From contig JBCAML010000012.1 in NCBI GenBank assembly GCA_038503075.1, forward strand, positions 1,116,001 through 1,180,000: a DNA stretch of 64,000 nt, in the 5' to 3' direction. Under the pieces are notes generated by a model. The model was not told the DNA's origin. It was given only the letters and a program-made list of their open reading frames with translations, and made no database searches. Position numbers and translations under genes: made by a program. Of this stretch, positions 37,351 through 45,060 are shown piece after piece. Source of the DNA: Gyromitra esculenta. Taxonomy: Eukaryota; Ascomycota; Pezizomycetes; Pezizales; Discinaceae. Each line of letters starts with the position of its first letter. Position 1 is the stretch's first letter.

Positions 37351-37632
37351 CTAGAGATGGTGATGAAGAGTTTTATTAATCTAGTGATTCGATCTAATCT
37401 AATCACCTGGCATAGAGCCAATGCACAGCTAAGAAAAATGTAGTCACACAAAGGGGCCCCGTTCTTCCTCCGTCCCTATTAATAATTCCTATACTACAAC
37501 CAGCTATAAGTATCTTTCTCGGTCGGTAAACATTCCCACCGGTATCGCTCGGCGAGACACTCCTCGTCTAGACACTCTCCGCTAAACGAACGAACATTCA
37601 GGACTCTCGAAGCGAGTGAGTATTGCCTGTCT

Positions 37633-37884
37633 CTATACACCCGCCACTGCAATACCTAGGTAATTCTTTAACTGTGTTTTCCGAACGGCCACCGTCCCTA
37701 CAGTAGGTAGACCGTAGCTCTGGAGCAGGCGGTTTATCTCAGCCGAGTTAGCTCCATCAATGTCGGCCAGCGTCATGGGAAAGTCTGGATGTCCTCGTTG
37801 CGTGGAGTCTTGAGAGGAATCAACTGGTTGTCAGTCCTGACAGTCATAGTGTTGTTCGTAAACCGTGAGACGGCGTTGTAGTCT
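37633..37884 (-). pseudogene. SAP-like 3' exon remnant fused behind nuclease unit B
   Basis: Starting after an ACACAG acceptor it encodes DYNAVSRFTNNTM.. and later INRLLQSYGLPTVG and AVRKTQLKNYLGI, the same C-terminal SAP-like domain as units D and E, ending at TAG (37633-37635). A one-base loss near 37777-37780 (TTCCCATGACG) breaks the frame. The second intron present in D and E is absent, so the two exons are continuous. Splicing from the nuclease ORF above would also be out of phase. It is probably the tail of another SAP-like gene joined to nuclease B by recombination. Confidence 0.7.
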
Positions 37885-37891
37885 CTGTGTT

Positions 37892-38701
37892 TCAATCAGC
37901 AAGAATACGGGAGATACCTCCCCTAGTAACCTTAACCGAAGAGAGAAAATCGATCGTCAAATACTTACGCTGCATCAAGGCGGCGTACATGCAGTCCACT
38001 AGCACCGAATAGTCCTTAATCCATCTCTTCTTGTCTTGTTCCATAGTGTCAAACGTTACGTCCATCTTGTCTGTCATCTGAAACGTCCCATCGTAGCTGA
38101 TCATTCGCCAACTTTCTCCAGTTGTAACGAAACCGTACACCTCGCCAACACCACCATTGATAGCTCTCATATCCTTCATGGCGAGCAAACACTGCTTCAT
38201 CGCCAGTCCCAGAGAACTTCTCTTTGCCTCTACTATGAGGACAAACTTTTCGTCTTCCACTGAAACCAGGTCCACCATAACAAATTCCTCCAAGCCTCCT
38301 GTCTCACCGTCTGGAGAGACAATCTCTTTCTCGCTTCGTAATTGTATACTCTTGCGTCCGGTCATGCGTATGAAATTACCGAGTACTGGACTGATGGTCG
38401 CATAAACTAAATGATTGATGCTGGCTTCTTTGAAATCCGAATCCCCTTCCGTAGGATATCCTTCGATAGCAAGATACTCGACAATGTTGTCATAAACCCT
38501 CTCCTTCGTTTTCAAGATGACATCCGGGCACTCTCTTCCAAAGCTATACTTTGTGTTTGTCAACATTGTGTCAACCGAGATCGCTTTGACAGATCGAATT
38601 CTGAAGCCGAGTCTTTTCTCTGCTTGTACCGTGGTCATGTTGGGGTAGGAAGTAATCTACTTCATCTTTCGCTTCTTCTGGTTCGTGTTGTCGTCACCCA
38701 T
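37892..38701 (-). pseudogene. Array unit B: PD-(D/E)XK nuclease-like paralogue, with early stop
   Basis: The cassette start ATG (38701, MGDDN..) leads after 14 codons to TAG (38657-38659), where unit F has Trp. A 248-codon ORF then restarts near 38638. It carries the nuclease-like core: LEEFVMVDLVS (Asp), KFVLIVEAKR (E-x-K), MKQCLLAMKD and GEVYGFVTTGESWRMISYDG. This pattern matches PD-(D/E)XK endonuclease folds seen in restriction-like and fungal selfish-element proteins. Its C-terminus leaves the family sequence after VDCMYAAL. Either it re-initiates at the internal ATG (MTTVQAEKR) or it is dead. Family function is unknown. Confidence 0.7.
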
Positions 38702-38706
38702 CGTGT

Positions 38707-39130
38707 CTGTGTATATTAATGCGTCAGTGTTCTCGCCGACCGTAGGAATAGAGGGAGACTCACCTTCTGTATCGACCAGGGGGAGGTGAATTCGTTCAGC
38801 GAGGTCTCGCGATAGTTGTCTGTATACAGAGGGCTGTGTGCCGTGTGGTTTACAAACGTCCGTCGGAGTGTGCAGCGGTGATGGTTTCTATCAACCGGAG
38901 TGGGGAGTCGTCCCCTCTATATACCACGGTCGGGGCCGGGTAACTCCCAAGTGCAGCTGCCCGTTTGGGAGGTCTGGCACAAGGGATGTGCCAAGGGTTA
39001 GGTCTATTGTGCCAGTGACCACCATTACTGTGTGTCTGCAGGAATCAGGCTTAACAAATGACACTCGTGCCAAGTGCCAGCTTTTGTCTAGGGAGTCATA
39101 TATACTGCTGGCGCAGTCTAGACAAAAGTA
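38707..39130 (-). promoter_or_regulatory. Promoter, leader and 5'UTR intron of array unit B
   Basis: TATA sequence GTATATAGAGGGG at about 38911-38923 (plus strand CCCCTCTATATAC), the leader CACTCCGACGGACGTTTGT, then an intron GTGAGTCTCC..ATACACAG ending just before ATACG/ACACG and the ATG. Upstream are the CCGGGTAACTCCCAAGTGC and GTGCCAAGTGCCAGCTTTT blocks. Unit F has the same layout. Confidence 0.7.
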
Positions 39131-39357
39131 GTAAGCGTTACAACGACCGTAGGTCTGCCATTCCTAAGTTCTTAGTCATCAATCTCGCTGCGCTCGAAGT
39201 GCCGGGTATCCCCAGCAAGCTGGGACCCCTCTCACATGTTTTTTTTCATAAAAAAGAAGATAAGATTGGATTCTCTCATATTATCACTTGGCATTGTCTT
39301 GGCAAATATTTATTATTACTAACTGTGGCGCCCCTCGCTTACACGGGCGCACTAACT
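39081..39357. repeat. Array cassette copy 3 (complete)
   Basis: CTTTTGTCTAG (39081-39091) and its exact inverse CTAGACAAAAG (39118-39128) flank TATATACTGCTGGCGCAGT. Then comes the hairpin CCCCAGCAAGCTGGG (39210-39224), T8 near 39239-39246, and the AT-rich block ending GGCGCCCCTCGCTTAC. About 95% identical by eye to copy 4 at 40498. It lies between unit B's promoter and unit C's 3' end. Confidence 0.85.
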
Positions 39358-39396
39358 AAACTAAACTAAACTAGCACGAGTCTGCCTACAGATAAT

Positions 39397-39476
39397 AGGT
39401 CAGTCACCACACCCGGGAAAGAACTCCACCGGGTACCCACCTTCAGCCATTTCTAAACAATGCCTCCATGGCTCAA
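39397..39476 (-). pseudogene. Orphan 3' end of a nuclease-like gene
   Basis: GTCACCACACCCGGGAAA..CCTCCATGGCTCAA is the counterpart of the last codons and 3'UTR of nuclease unit F (43862-43925). The rest of the gene is missing and unit C lies directly upstream, so a nuclease body appears to have been replaced by unit C. Confidence 0.65.
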
Positions 39477-39519
39477 CATGACAAGAATCCCCAATTGTCA
39501 CCACCACACTCCGGACCCC

Positions 39520-40130
39520 TCAATCGTAGAACGGAACTCCTAGGTAGTTTGCAATCTGCATCCTACGTTCATCAACATAGGCATTATTGGGTAGGGCGGG
39601 AAGACCGAGCGCTGCCGAAGCGGCCTGTAGTTGGTCACCTGAGTGAGGATCATACAGTATTAGCAACTTTCACATCCACCAGATGCTAGAGGAGCACTTG
39701 CGAGTAAACGTCGCCAGATCACGACGCGTTCCTGGTAATTGATCACGGGGAACTCCAACTGGATAGCGAAGTGGTGCCATCTCACTGGCCGAGGCGTTGT
39801 ATAACCTCATTGGCAGTAGCTGTTGTCTGGTTGGACTGTTAGTCAGGCTGCCTGGTCAAACGAAGACAGAGAGAGATACTCATTTTGCATGTTTGTCAAA
39901 ATGCGAACCAGCTGCTGGTGGTTCTCGTTGGCCTGTCGCTGGTTCTCGTTGGCCTGTTGCTGAAAAACATTGAACTGTTGTTGAAGAGCGCCGACACCGG
40001 CAACTGCGGGTATATTCGGAATCAATGCTGCCTGGGCCTGGATGCCTTGGAGATGATTCTTAACATCGTCTTGGATGCCTTGGATGCCCTGAAGGTGGTT
40101 CAGAACAGTAGCGATGTTCGGCTCTGCCAT
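39520..40130 (-). CDS. Array unit C: Gln-rich coiled-coil protein with SAP-like tail (167 aa, three exons)
   Basis: Exons 39880-40130, 39702-39835, 39520-39638, intron phases 2 and 1 as in units D and E. Intron 1 is 44 bp (GTATCT..GACTAACAG). Intron 2 starts with GCAAGT, a GC-AG intron with perfect donor consensus, branch GCTAATAC. The N-terminus has LQGIQ repeats and QQQANENQ repeats (coiled coil). The C-terminus reads DQLQAASAALGLPALP..ERRMQIANYLGV, the helix-GLP-helix plan of the D/E tail, resembling a SAP DNA-binding motif. It is intact. Nuclear or chromatin function is an inference from the SAP-like fold only. A 5'UTR intron (GTGAGTCTGAG..GTTAG) ends 1 bp before the ATG. Confidence 0.75.
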
Positions 40131-40167
40131 GCTAACTTCTCTAATCGTCAGCCAGTCTCAGACTCAC

Positions 40168-40508
40168 GATATCGTCTGGGGTCCTGGTTAGGGGTTAGCT
40201 GTAGGTTAGGGGGCGGTATGCCCGGGATCGTTTTCCCAGTGAGAGACTGGACAGCGGGTGGTTCACCTTGTCTTGTTCTCGTGTAGTGTGAAGTGAAGGG
40301 AAGATTTTGTCCCCAGAGGCGGATACCCCTCTGTTATATACTCCGTGCTGTGGCCGGTTACCCTACCTGTGCCAGACGGGTGGTGTGGCAACTCTGTGCC
40401 AGAGCGTGCCAAGGGCGAGGGTTACTGTGCCAGTTCCCTCTATTACGCAGGGCCGTATTCTACGTCCTTAACAAATACCCCATGTGCCATGAGCCAGCTT
40501 TTGTCTAG
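40168..40508 (-). promoter_or_regulatory. Promoter and leader of array unit C
   Basis: TATA sequence GTATATAACAGAGG (plus strand about 40329-40342), then the GGCCGG, TGGCACAG and GCCAGCTTTTGTCTAG blocks shared with the other units. The leader itself differs from A, B and F: only the promoter part is shared. Confidence 0.6.
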
Positions 40509-40755
40509 GAATCATATAGACTGCTGGCGCGGCCTAGACAAAAGTAGTAAGCGTTACAACGACCGTAGGTCTGCCATTCCTAAGTTCTTAGTCATCAATC
40601 TCGCTGCGCTCGAAGTACCGGGTATCCCAGCAAGCTGGGGTCCCTCTCACATGTTTTTTTTCATAAAAAAGAAGATAAGATTGGATTCTCTCATATTATC
40701 ACTTGGCATTGTCTTGGCAAATATTTATTATTACTAACTGTGGCGCCCCTCGACT
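40498..40755. repeat. Array cassette copy 4 (complete)
   Basis: CTTTTGTCTAG (40498-40508) paired with CCTAGACAAAAG (40533-40544), the hairpin CCCAGCAAGCTGGGG (40626-40640), T8 at about 40654-40661, then the same AT-rich block and GGCGCCCCTCG end as copy 3. It lies downstream of unit D on the minus strand. Confidence 0.85.
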
Positions 40756-40993
40756 CTAATTAATGATTTATGTCTAGTCACCGTGCTACATGTATTGGGT
40801 ACAATTCATTTGAACGCAATTGAAAGAAAAGCAAGGAAACCCTGTTTGACACCTTGCTTAAACGTCAGTTCAAGTCACTTTCACGGTCGCCCACACGTAA
40901 CAGAGTGGAAAGATACCTACAGGTATTGTTCAACCGCACACTTCCTAGCCCTCATCTTGGCACTTAGCCAAAAGAAAGACTCCCGAAACTCAT

Positions 40994-41592
40994 TTAGATC
41001 CCGGCCATGGTTATGCCCAGGTATTTCTTGAGCTGTCGCCTCCGAACTGCTACGACCCCCACGGTTGGCAGACCATAGCTATTGAGGATGGTATTTAAGT
41101 CCGCCGCTGGTGACAGTCAACAGACATTATCCATCACGCAAAGACACGAGAGTGGAAAGTGAGAGAGAGACTCACAGTTCAGGCGATCGATATCACCAGG
41201 AGTCAATGGAAAGTCAGGTACTTCCTGATTGTCTGGTGTCCGTAGAGGACTAAGCCGCGAATCGGCCGTCGTCGCTAGAGAACTGTTGGTCAAGCGTGCT
41301 ATAGCGTTGTAATCCCTATCCGATCGTCATTGTTAGTTAACGGATAGTCAAGCTATGCAGCGAAAAACACTCACGCGGAAGAGAGGCGGGTGGATATCCC
41401 CGCGACTCCTCTCTCCAGAGCATCGAGTCTCTGAACTATATTCCTCAACTCAGCTAGTATCTGAGCCCCAGCATCAAAAGCTGGAACGTTTCCCATTCTC
41501 TGCAAGTTCGCCGCCAGAGATAGATGAGAACGTGAAATGTCATTCATGTCTTCGACCATCGCCGCGAAGTCGGGCTGTTCTTGAGCAGCCAT
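40994..41592 (-). CDS. Array unit D: small SAP-like protein (156 aa, three exons)
   Basis: Exons 41375-41592 (218 nt), 41176-41315 (140 nt), 40994-41106 (113 nt), exactly the lengths of unit E. A 5'UTR intron (41597-41657) ends 4 bp before the ATG. The N-terminal half carries MNDISRSH and GAQILAEL and reads as a helical coiled coil. The middle is DYNAIARLTNSSLA. The tail LNTILNSYGLPTVG..VRRRQLKKYLGI is SAP-like. The gene is intact, but its promoter lacks the TATA segment found in B and E: a 45-bp deletion between CCGG repeats near 41792. It may therefore be silent. Function is not recognised. Confidence 0.8.
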
Positions 41593-41657
41593 GTTTCTGT
41601 TCATTATCGTCAATAATGAACGGGGGGGTTAAGCGACGCGTCATAGGGTGTACTCAC

Positions 41658-41950
41658 ATTTCTGTATTCGTCTAGCTGGTAGGTGGATTGTCGTAGAAAT
41701 CTCACGATAGTTGTCTGTACACAGAGGGCTGTGCGCCGTGTGGTTTACAAACGTCCGTCGGAGTGTGCAGCGGTGATGGTTTCTATCAACCGGGTAACTC
41801 CCAAGTGCAGCTGCCCGTTTGGGAGGTCTGGCACAAGGGATGTGCCAAGGGTTAGGTCTATTGTGCCAGTGACCACCATTACTGTGTGTCTGCAGGAATC
41901 AGGCTTAACAAATGACACTCGTGCCAAGTGCCAGCTTTTGTCTAGGAATC
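41658..41950 (-). promoter_or_regulatory. Leader of array unit D, TATA segment deleted
   Basis: The leader and distal promoter blocks are almost identical to unit B (38815-39090), but after TTTCTATCAACCGG the sequence jumps to GTAACTCCC. The intervening segment with the CTCTATATAC box is missing. CCGG occurs at both edges in unit B, which fits a microhomology deletion. Confidence 0.7.
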
Positions 41951-42175
41951 ATATAGACGGCTGGCGCCGCCTAGGCAGGGGAAGTAAGCGTTACATCCAG
42001 CCTCACCAATCTCGCTGCGCTCAAAAGTCCTGGGTGCCCCCAGCAAGCTGGGGCCCCTCTCCTGGGTTTTTTTAGCAAAAACGAATAGGTGATTAAGAAT
42101 TATATTAATCTATGAGGCTGAGATCTAATCTAGTCACGCCAAGCGATCTAATCACTTAGCACTATCCTCCGCTTC
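41935..42175. repeat. Array cassette copy 5 (diverged)
   Basis: CTTTTGTCTAG at about 41935-41945, a weakened inverse (CCTAGGCAGGGG), the hairpin GCCCCCAGCAAGCTGGGGC (42036-42054), and a T7 run near 42067. The stem has gained compensating GC pairs relative to the other copies. It lies downstream of unit E. Confidence 0.75.
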
Positions 42176-42412
42176 GCTCCGGAAGTGAAACTATTATACA
42201 TAATATTTAAAGAAAACCGTGAGCCTTAGCCCACGGAAAGCGACCGGTACACCACCCGCCATAGTAAACTATTGTCCACAAGTATCAGACTACATCACCG
42301 TCCCGTACTAGACAGGAGAGAACATAAGTACTCACCCTAAACGCTCGATCGATCTCGTTCTCATCACCCTCCCCTTGTTCCTCGTCACGGGATACCAAGA
42401 CTCGCTTCGAGT

Positions 42413-42997
42413 CTAGATGCCAACCACGGTGATGCCGAGGTGCTTCTTCAGCTGTCTCCGTCGTACGGCTATCTGTCCCACCGTTGGTAGGCCATAATTC
42501 TCGAGCAATCTGTTGAGATCGGCAGCTAATAATAATATCATCGTTAGTTAGCGAATAATCAGTATTCGTGGAGCAGTGTGACTCACAGCTCAACCTATCG
42601 ATATCGCTCTGTGTTATCGGAAAACCATCCACCTCCTCGTTCCGACGTGTCCGTAACGGGATCAGCTGCGAGTCAGGCATGATCGCGAGGGAGCTGTTGG
42701 CTAGTCGAGCCACAGCGTTATAGTCTCTGATAATCATTGTTAGTCTTAATCTAGGGTCGGTTAATGAGTATCAACTCACCCCGCATCTGAACGCAGTTCA
42801 AAGCCATCCAACCTCCTTTCGATGTTGCCAAGTCTTTCGACTATCGTCGCTAGCTGTGCCAGTATCTGGGCACCGTGGTCTAGAGCTGGGACGTTCCGCA
42901 TCCGATCGAACTGTGCAGCCAGTACAGCGTGTGAACGAGATATATCGTTCATGGTATCCACGACCGTATTAAAGTTGGGTTGCTCTTGATCAGCCAT
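42413..42997 (-). CDS. Array unit E: small SAP-like protein (156 aa, three exons)
   Basis: Exons 42780-42997, 42587-42726, 42413-42525 (218, 140, 113 nt) with introns of 53 and 61 bp (GTGAGT..ATCAG and GTGAGT..ATTAG), phases 2 and 1. The protein is a full-length paralogue of unit D: MNDISRSH, VPALDHGAQILAQL, DYNAVARLANSSLA, FPITQSDIDRLSSADLNRLL and YGLPTVG..RRRQLKKHLGI. The tail has the helix, GLPT turn and basic helix of a SAP-like motif. A consensus TATATAGAGGGGG lies upstream (43167-43180). It appears intact and expressible. Role unknown; chromatin or DNA association is suggested only by the tail. Confidence 0.8.
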
Positions 42998-43320
42998 TCC
43001 TGTCCTGTCCCCCGTTGGTTACAATATTAATTAATAAAATCAAAAATCGTCTAGCTTGGTGGCGAGGGCTGAAGGGTATCGTGAGATATTCAGCAGTACA
43101 GAGGGTGATAAGCCGTGTAGTACTAAATCCTCTTTCCGAGTATGGTAGAGGGGATGGGGGAATCACCCCCTCTATATACTCCTGCAGTGGCCGGGTAACC
43201 CTACCTGTGCCAGAGTGTGCCAAGGCCGTGGTGCACTATGCCAGTTCCCACTATTACTACGTGACTGTATTCCCCAGTCTTAACAAATATCTCATGTGCC
43301 ATGAGCCAGCTTTTGTCTAG
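42998..43320 (-). promoter_or_regulatory. Promoter and leader of array unit E
   Basis: A consensus TATA box GTATATAGAGGGGG (plus 43167-43180), followed upstream by GGCCGGGTAACCCTACCTGTGCCAGAG and the GTGCCATGAGCCAGCTTTTG block. The leader differs from the A/B/F type. No clear 5'UTR intron. Confidence 0.65.
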
Positions 43321-43475
43321 AAATCATATAGTCTGCTGGCGCAGTCTAGGCAAAAGCAAGTGTTCCTACACGCCGGCGTTACCCGGCTTTACGTTCAAGG
43401 CTTGCTGCGCTCGAAGCACTGGGCATCCCCAGCAAGCTGGGCCCCTCTGTCATGTTTTTTTGAGGCAAAAAGAAT
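43309..43475. repeat. Array cassette copy 6, interrupted by a MITE
   Basis: CTTTTGTCTAG (about 43310-43320) and CTAGGCAAAAG, the hairpin CCCCAGCAAGCTGGG (43427-43441), T7 near 43455-43461. The AT-rich remainder of the cassette resumes only after the inverted-repeat element at 43477-43678. Confidence 0.8.
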
Positions 43476-43476
43476 A

Positions 43477-43678
43477 CCTCAAATACGACCTGCACCTGCC
43501 TCGAGCTAAGTCTAATATAGCACTGGGTGATCCAGTCAAATGCTTGAGATTTGCATGAGCCACATATCATTCCTATGGTTTTCTCGAGAGACCTTTTGAC
43601 TGGTAGGATACCGATGATTTGGCCACATTTTGCATCATATCAGGCTTAGCTTGGGGCAGGTGCAGGTCGTATTTGAGG
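43477..43678. mobile_element. Inverted-repeat element (MITE-like, 202 bp) inside the array
   Basis: The 37-bp arms are 43477-43513 (CCTCAAATACGACCTGCACC at the outer end) and 43642-43678. They match as inverted repeats with about 4 mismatches. The 128-bp interior is non-coding. It splits a cassette that is continuous in copies 3 and 4, which shows it is an insertion. Confidence 0.8.
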
Positions 43679-43897
43679 AGTACATGCGGTATGTCAATTC
43701 AATTCTAATCTAGGGTTATCTGTTTCAATTTAATCACTTGGCATCATCTTGACAAACATTTATTATTTATTAATACTAACTCTCGCAGCCCCCTCGCCCC
43801 CACGGGCGCAGACTAGACTAAACTAAACTAAACTAGCACGAGTCTGCCCTCCGATAATAGGTTAGTCACCACACCCGGGAAAAAACTCCACCTTCAG

Positions 43898-44638
43898 TCA
43901 TTTCTGAACAATACCTCCATTGCTCAATGCGGCGTACATGCAGTCCACCAGGACGGAGTAATCCTTCATCTACCTCTCTTTGTCGTCGTCCATCGTATCG
44001 AATAATACCTCCATCTTCTCACTCATCTGAAACGTCCCATCGTAGCTCACCATGCGCCAACTGTCGCCCGTAGTGATAAACCCATACACTGAACCTCCAC
44101 CGTTATTATCTCTCGTGTCCTTCAATGAGAGGAAACACTGCTTCCTTGCCTCTCCAAGAGAAACCTTTTTCGCTTCTACTACCAAGACAAAATTTTTTTC
44201 CCTCAGAGAAACAAAATCTATAACAACGAATTCCTCTATACTGCCAGTTGAGGAATCTACTGCGATGATCTCCTTTTCTCTGCGTAAACGTAGGTTTCGT
44301 CCAGTCTGCTGTCTGAAATAACGCAGTATGGGATGCATGATGAAAATCACTAGATCGTTGATATTTGCTTCCTTGAAGTCGGGATCCGCCTCGGTAGGGT
44401 ATCCCTCAATTTCGAGTTGTCCCACTAGGCCATCATAAACCTTCTCCTTAACCTGCAAGATGCCTTCCATTCCTACATTAATAGACTTGCCTTCCAACAT
44501 TGTCTTTACCGGAGTACCGCGTAATGCTAACGCGATGCCTAATCTATCTTCCGCTGCCAAAAGGCTCATCTTGGAATACGGCACGTTCCACTTGGACTTT
44601 CTCTTCTCCGCCTGCTCGGTGGTGTCGTCGTCACCCAT
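43898..44638 (-). pseudogene. Array unit F: PD-(D/E)XK nuclease-like paralogue with one stop codon
   Basis: The start ATG (44638, MGDDDTTEQAEKRK) follows a 61-bp 5'UTR intron (44644-44704). The core shows SIEEFVVIDFVSL (Asp), NFVLVVEAKKVSL (E-x-K), ARKQCFLSLKDTRDNNGG and VYGFITTGDSWRMVSYDG, so it resembles a PD-(D/E)XK nuclease and is the full-length relative of unit B. A TAG at 43970-43972 stands where unit B has Trp (DKKRW). The same frame then continues MKDYSVLVDCMYAALSNGG to a natural TGA at 43898-43900. Only this stop breaks it, so readthrough or very recent inactivation are both possible. Biological role unknown. Confidence 0.75.
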
Positions 44639-44643
44639 CGTAT

Positions 44644-45012
44644 CTGTGTATATTAATACGTCAGTGCTACTTCTCGCCGATCGTAGGAATAGAGGGAGAC
44701 TCACCTTCTATATCGTCTAGGGAATTCGGGTTAGATTCGAGTAGCGAAATCTCACGATAGTTGTCTGTATACAGAGGGTTGTACGCCGTGTGTGGTTTAC
44801 AAACGTCCGTCGGAGTGTGTAGCTGATCAGGTTTGCTGAGCAGAGGATGGGGGTTGCCCCTCTCTATACACTCCTGCCGTGGCCGGGTAACTCCCAAGTG
44901 CAGTTGCCCGTTTGGGGGGGCTGGCACAAGCTATGTGCCAAGGGTTAGGTCTCTGTGCCAGGTCCTAACTCTACTTAACAAATGTCCCATGTGCCAAGCG
45001 CCGGCTTTTGTC
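44644..45012 (-). promoter_or_regulatory. Promoter, leader and 5'UTR intron of array unit F
   Basis: Intron 44644-44704 (GTGAGTCTCC..ATACACAG), the leader CACTCCGACGGACGTTTGT, a TATA-like GTATAGAGAGGGG (plus about 44858-44870), then the CCGGGTAACTCCCAAGTGC and GTGCCAAGCGCCGGCTTTTG blocks. Similarity to the other units ends near 45012-45020, the right boundary of the array. Confidence 0.7.
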
Positions 45013-45060
45013 TGGGTATCATTATGTAGTTATCGGCCAACAAGCCCATGCGATTTTTAA

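Noticed and set aside
44645..44927. Array leaders read as coding sequence (HTPTDVCKPH..) in frame with nuclease F
   Set aside because: The frame is not conserved between units A, B and F (small indels change it), so the leader is more likely 5'UTR.
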